Assembly (NCBI GenBank): GCA_036323355.1
Contig: AP028876.1
Span: forward strand, 186,001-250,000
Direction of reading: 5' to 3'
Source of the DNA: Gottschalkiaceae bacterium SANA
GTDB taxonomy: Bacteria > Bacillota > Clostridia > Tissierellales > GPF-1
Length of the DNA: 64,000 nucleotides
The position numbers and the translations under genes were made by a program. Positions 63,105 to 64,000 of the stretch are shown here, one piece after another. Numbering within the stretch: the first letter of the stretch is position 1; each line of letters opens with the position of its first letter. The notes below the pieces were generated by a model. That model saw nothing but the letters and a program-made list of their open reading frames with translations, made no database searches and had not been told where the DNA came from.

Positions 63105-64000
63105 ATGAAATACCCATCATCATCAGCAACGGATTTGAACAAACAAGGCATGCGTCACATGATCTCTATGAAGGACTTCACAACAAAAGAAATGGACGAC
63201 ATGATGGACTTGATGGCATACCTAAAAGATGCCAGAAGAGACAATGCGGTTCCACAACTTTTTGAAGGCAAATCAGTTGCCATGATTTTTGAAGCTGGTT
63301 CAACAAGAACTCGTGTTTCTTTTGAAGTTGCTGCAACCATGCTAGGTGGACACGGTTTGTTCTTGTCACCTCGTGATATTCACTTGGGTGGCAAAGAGTC
63401 CATCGATGATACGGCTCGTGTTTTGTCAAGAATGTGTGACATCGTAATGGCCCGTACAAATGATCCAGAAACAATCGATGCCTTGACTCGCATGTCTACA
63501 GTTCCAGTCATCAACGGCTTGGATACGCGATTCCATCCAACACAAATGCTGGCTGACTTGTTCACCATCAAAGAGCATATGAAAGAAGGCCAGAAATTGT
63601 CGGATTTGACTTTGGCATTTATGGGCGATGCAACTGATGTTTGCCGATCATTGCTTTTGACTTGTACAAAATACGGCATGAACTTCAAGCAAATCGGACC
63701 TGTAAAGTATCATATGGAACAAGAATGGTTGGATATTGCGGATGAGTACTGCAAGGAATCTGGCGCTTCTTATGAAATTACAGACGATGTGGAAAAAATC
63801 AGCGAATGCAATGTTGTTTACGGAGACAGCTTCTACTGGGTAACTCAGTATGATGAAAAAGAAGAACGTCTAGCAGCCTTTATGCCAGATTACGTGATCA
63901 CAGAGGAATTAATGGCCAAAGCACAACCAGGCGCGACTTTGCTTCACTGTTTGCCGGCAAATGATCAGGAAGAAGTGACTCGAGAGGCATTGGAAGGTGA
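63105..64000 (+). CDS. Ornithine/putrescine carbamoyltransferase (3' end outside window)
   Basis: 298 residues seen, not terminated within the window; AAGGAG upstream of the ATG. Carbamoyl phosphate loop STRTR (66-70), HPTQ (144-147), FMGDATDVCRS and the HCLP motif near residue 290 are all present. DIHLGGKESIDDTARVLSR and the GMNF segment look closest to the putrescine carbamoyltransferase described in Enterococcus, with catabolic ornithine carbamoyltransferase as the alternative. In the catabolic direction it would give carbamoyl phosphate, then ATP. Confidence 0.88.
   Translation, partial: MKYPSSSATDLNKQGMRHMISMKDFTTKEMDDMMDLMAYLKDARRDNAVPQLFEGKSVAMIFEAGSTRTRVSFEVAATMLGGHGLFLSPRDIHLGGKESIDDTARVLSRMCDIVMARTNDPETIDALTRMSTVPVINGLDTRFHPTQMLADLFTIKEHMKEGQKLSDLTLAFMGDATDVCRSLLLTCTKYGMNFKQIGPVKYHMEQEWLDIADEYCKESGASYEITDDVEKISECNVVYGDSFYWVTQYDEKEERLAAFMPDYVITEELMAKAQPGATLLHCLPANDQEEVTREALEG

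Noticed and set aside
1-64000. tRNA, rRNA, CRISPR arrays, prophage or complete insertion sequences
   Set aside because: Intergenic stretches were read on both strands; no cloverleaf with TTCRA-type arm, no regular repeat-spacer array and no full transposase was seen. A dedicated RNA search could still find small RNAs.

Overview
The window looks like chromosome of a low-GC, strictly anaerobic, amino-acid-fermenting Firmicute (Clostridia). The grounds are the strong AAGGAGG-type ribosome binding sites with some GTG and TTG starts, dense Rho-independent terminators, a four-subunit 2-oxoacid:ferredoxin oxidoreductase, a CDGSH/4Fe-4S protein, a C_GCAxxG_C_C protein, and many transporters, PLP enzymes and flavin reductases, with no respiratory genes. 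The species cannot be fixed from the sequence alone. No rRNA, tRNA, CRISPR array or intact mobile element was seen. There is one transposase-type fragment and one clear pseudogene.

Layout. 1-6.7 kb: an edge-truncated sugar/choline-kinase-like protein (minus strand), a gene-poor stretch, an exported transglutaminase-like protein with an acidic repeat stalk, a membrane PAS-GGDEF-HD-GYP c-di-GMP protein with a degenerate GGDEF motif, a metallo-hydrolase and an isochorismatase pseudogene. 6.8-13 kb: a flavoprotein reductase plus guanine deaminase pair, a small membrane protein, a short-chain dehydrogenase and a TetM-like ribosomal GTPase. 13.1-18.7 kb: a sigma-54 activator divergent from a YheO-type regulator, NhaC-type antiporter and MalY/PatB aminotransferase unit. 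Between them lie a near-perfect -24/-12 promoter and two GCAAA-N5-TTTGC activator sites 21 bp apart. 19-23.7 kb: the CDGSH protein, then a gamma-delta-alpha-beta oxidoreductase operon ending in its own GntR regulator and preceded by a perfect 32-bp palindrome over the predicted start of transcription. 23.7-28.3 kb: a KefF/KefC-like quinone-reductase/K+ efflux pair and a BCCT transporter.

28.6-37 kb: small-molecule-binding, DUF and C_GCAxxG proteins, a lipoprotein with a zincin motif, an acetyltransferase, a DMT exporter, a HAD phosphatase, an iron alcohol dehydrogenase, an HpcH-type aldolase, a transposase remnant and a Crp/Fnr regulator. 37-54 kb: a DUF4153 membrane protein, a MocR regulator divergent from a group II PLP decarboxylase, nitroreductases, a cupin, a flavodoxin-like reductase, glycerol dehydrogenase, a DJ-1-like protein that has lost its cysteine, an APH-type kinase, a TrmO-like protein, a GltD-type oxidoreductase with a PAP2 phosphatase, and a second PatB divergent from a MarR regulator. 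55-64 kb: a DnaQ-type exonuclease, a novel-looking regulator upstream of a two-protein membrane transporter and an M20 amidohydrolase, an HD hydrolase, and an Lrp regulator divergent from an SSS transporter plus carbamoyltransferase unit that runs off the window.

The common theme is uptake and fermentation of nitrogenous substrates (amino acids, N-acyl amino acids, purines, probably carbamoyl-putrescine or citrulline). Each module carries its own local regulator and a recognisable operator. The modules least explained by known systems are the sigma-54 operon, the regulator/split transporter/M20 operon, and the oxidoreductase operon with its palindromic operator.
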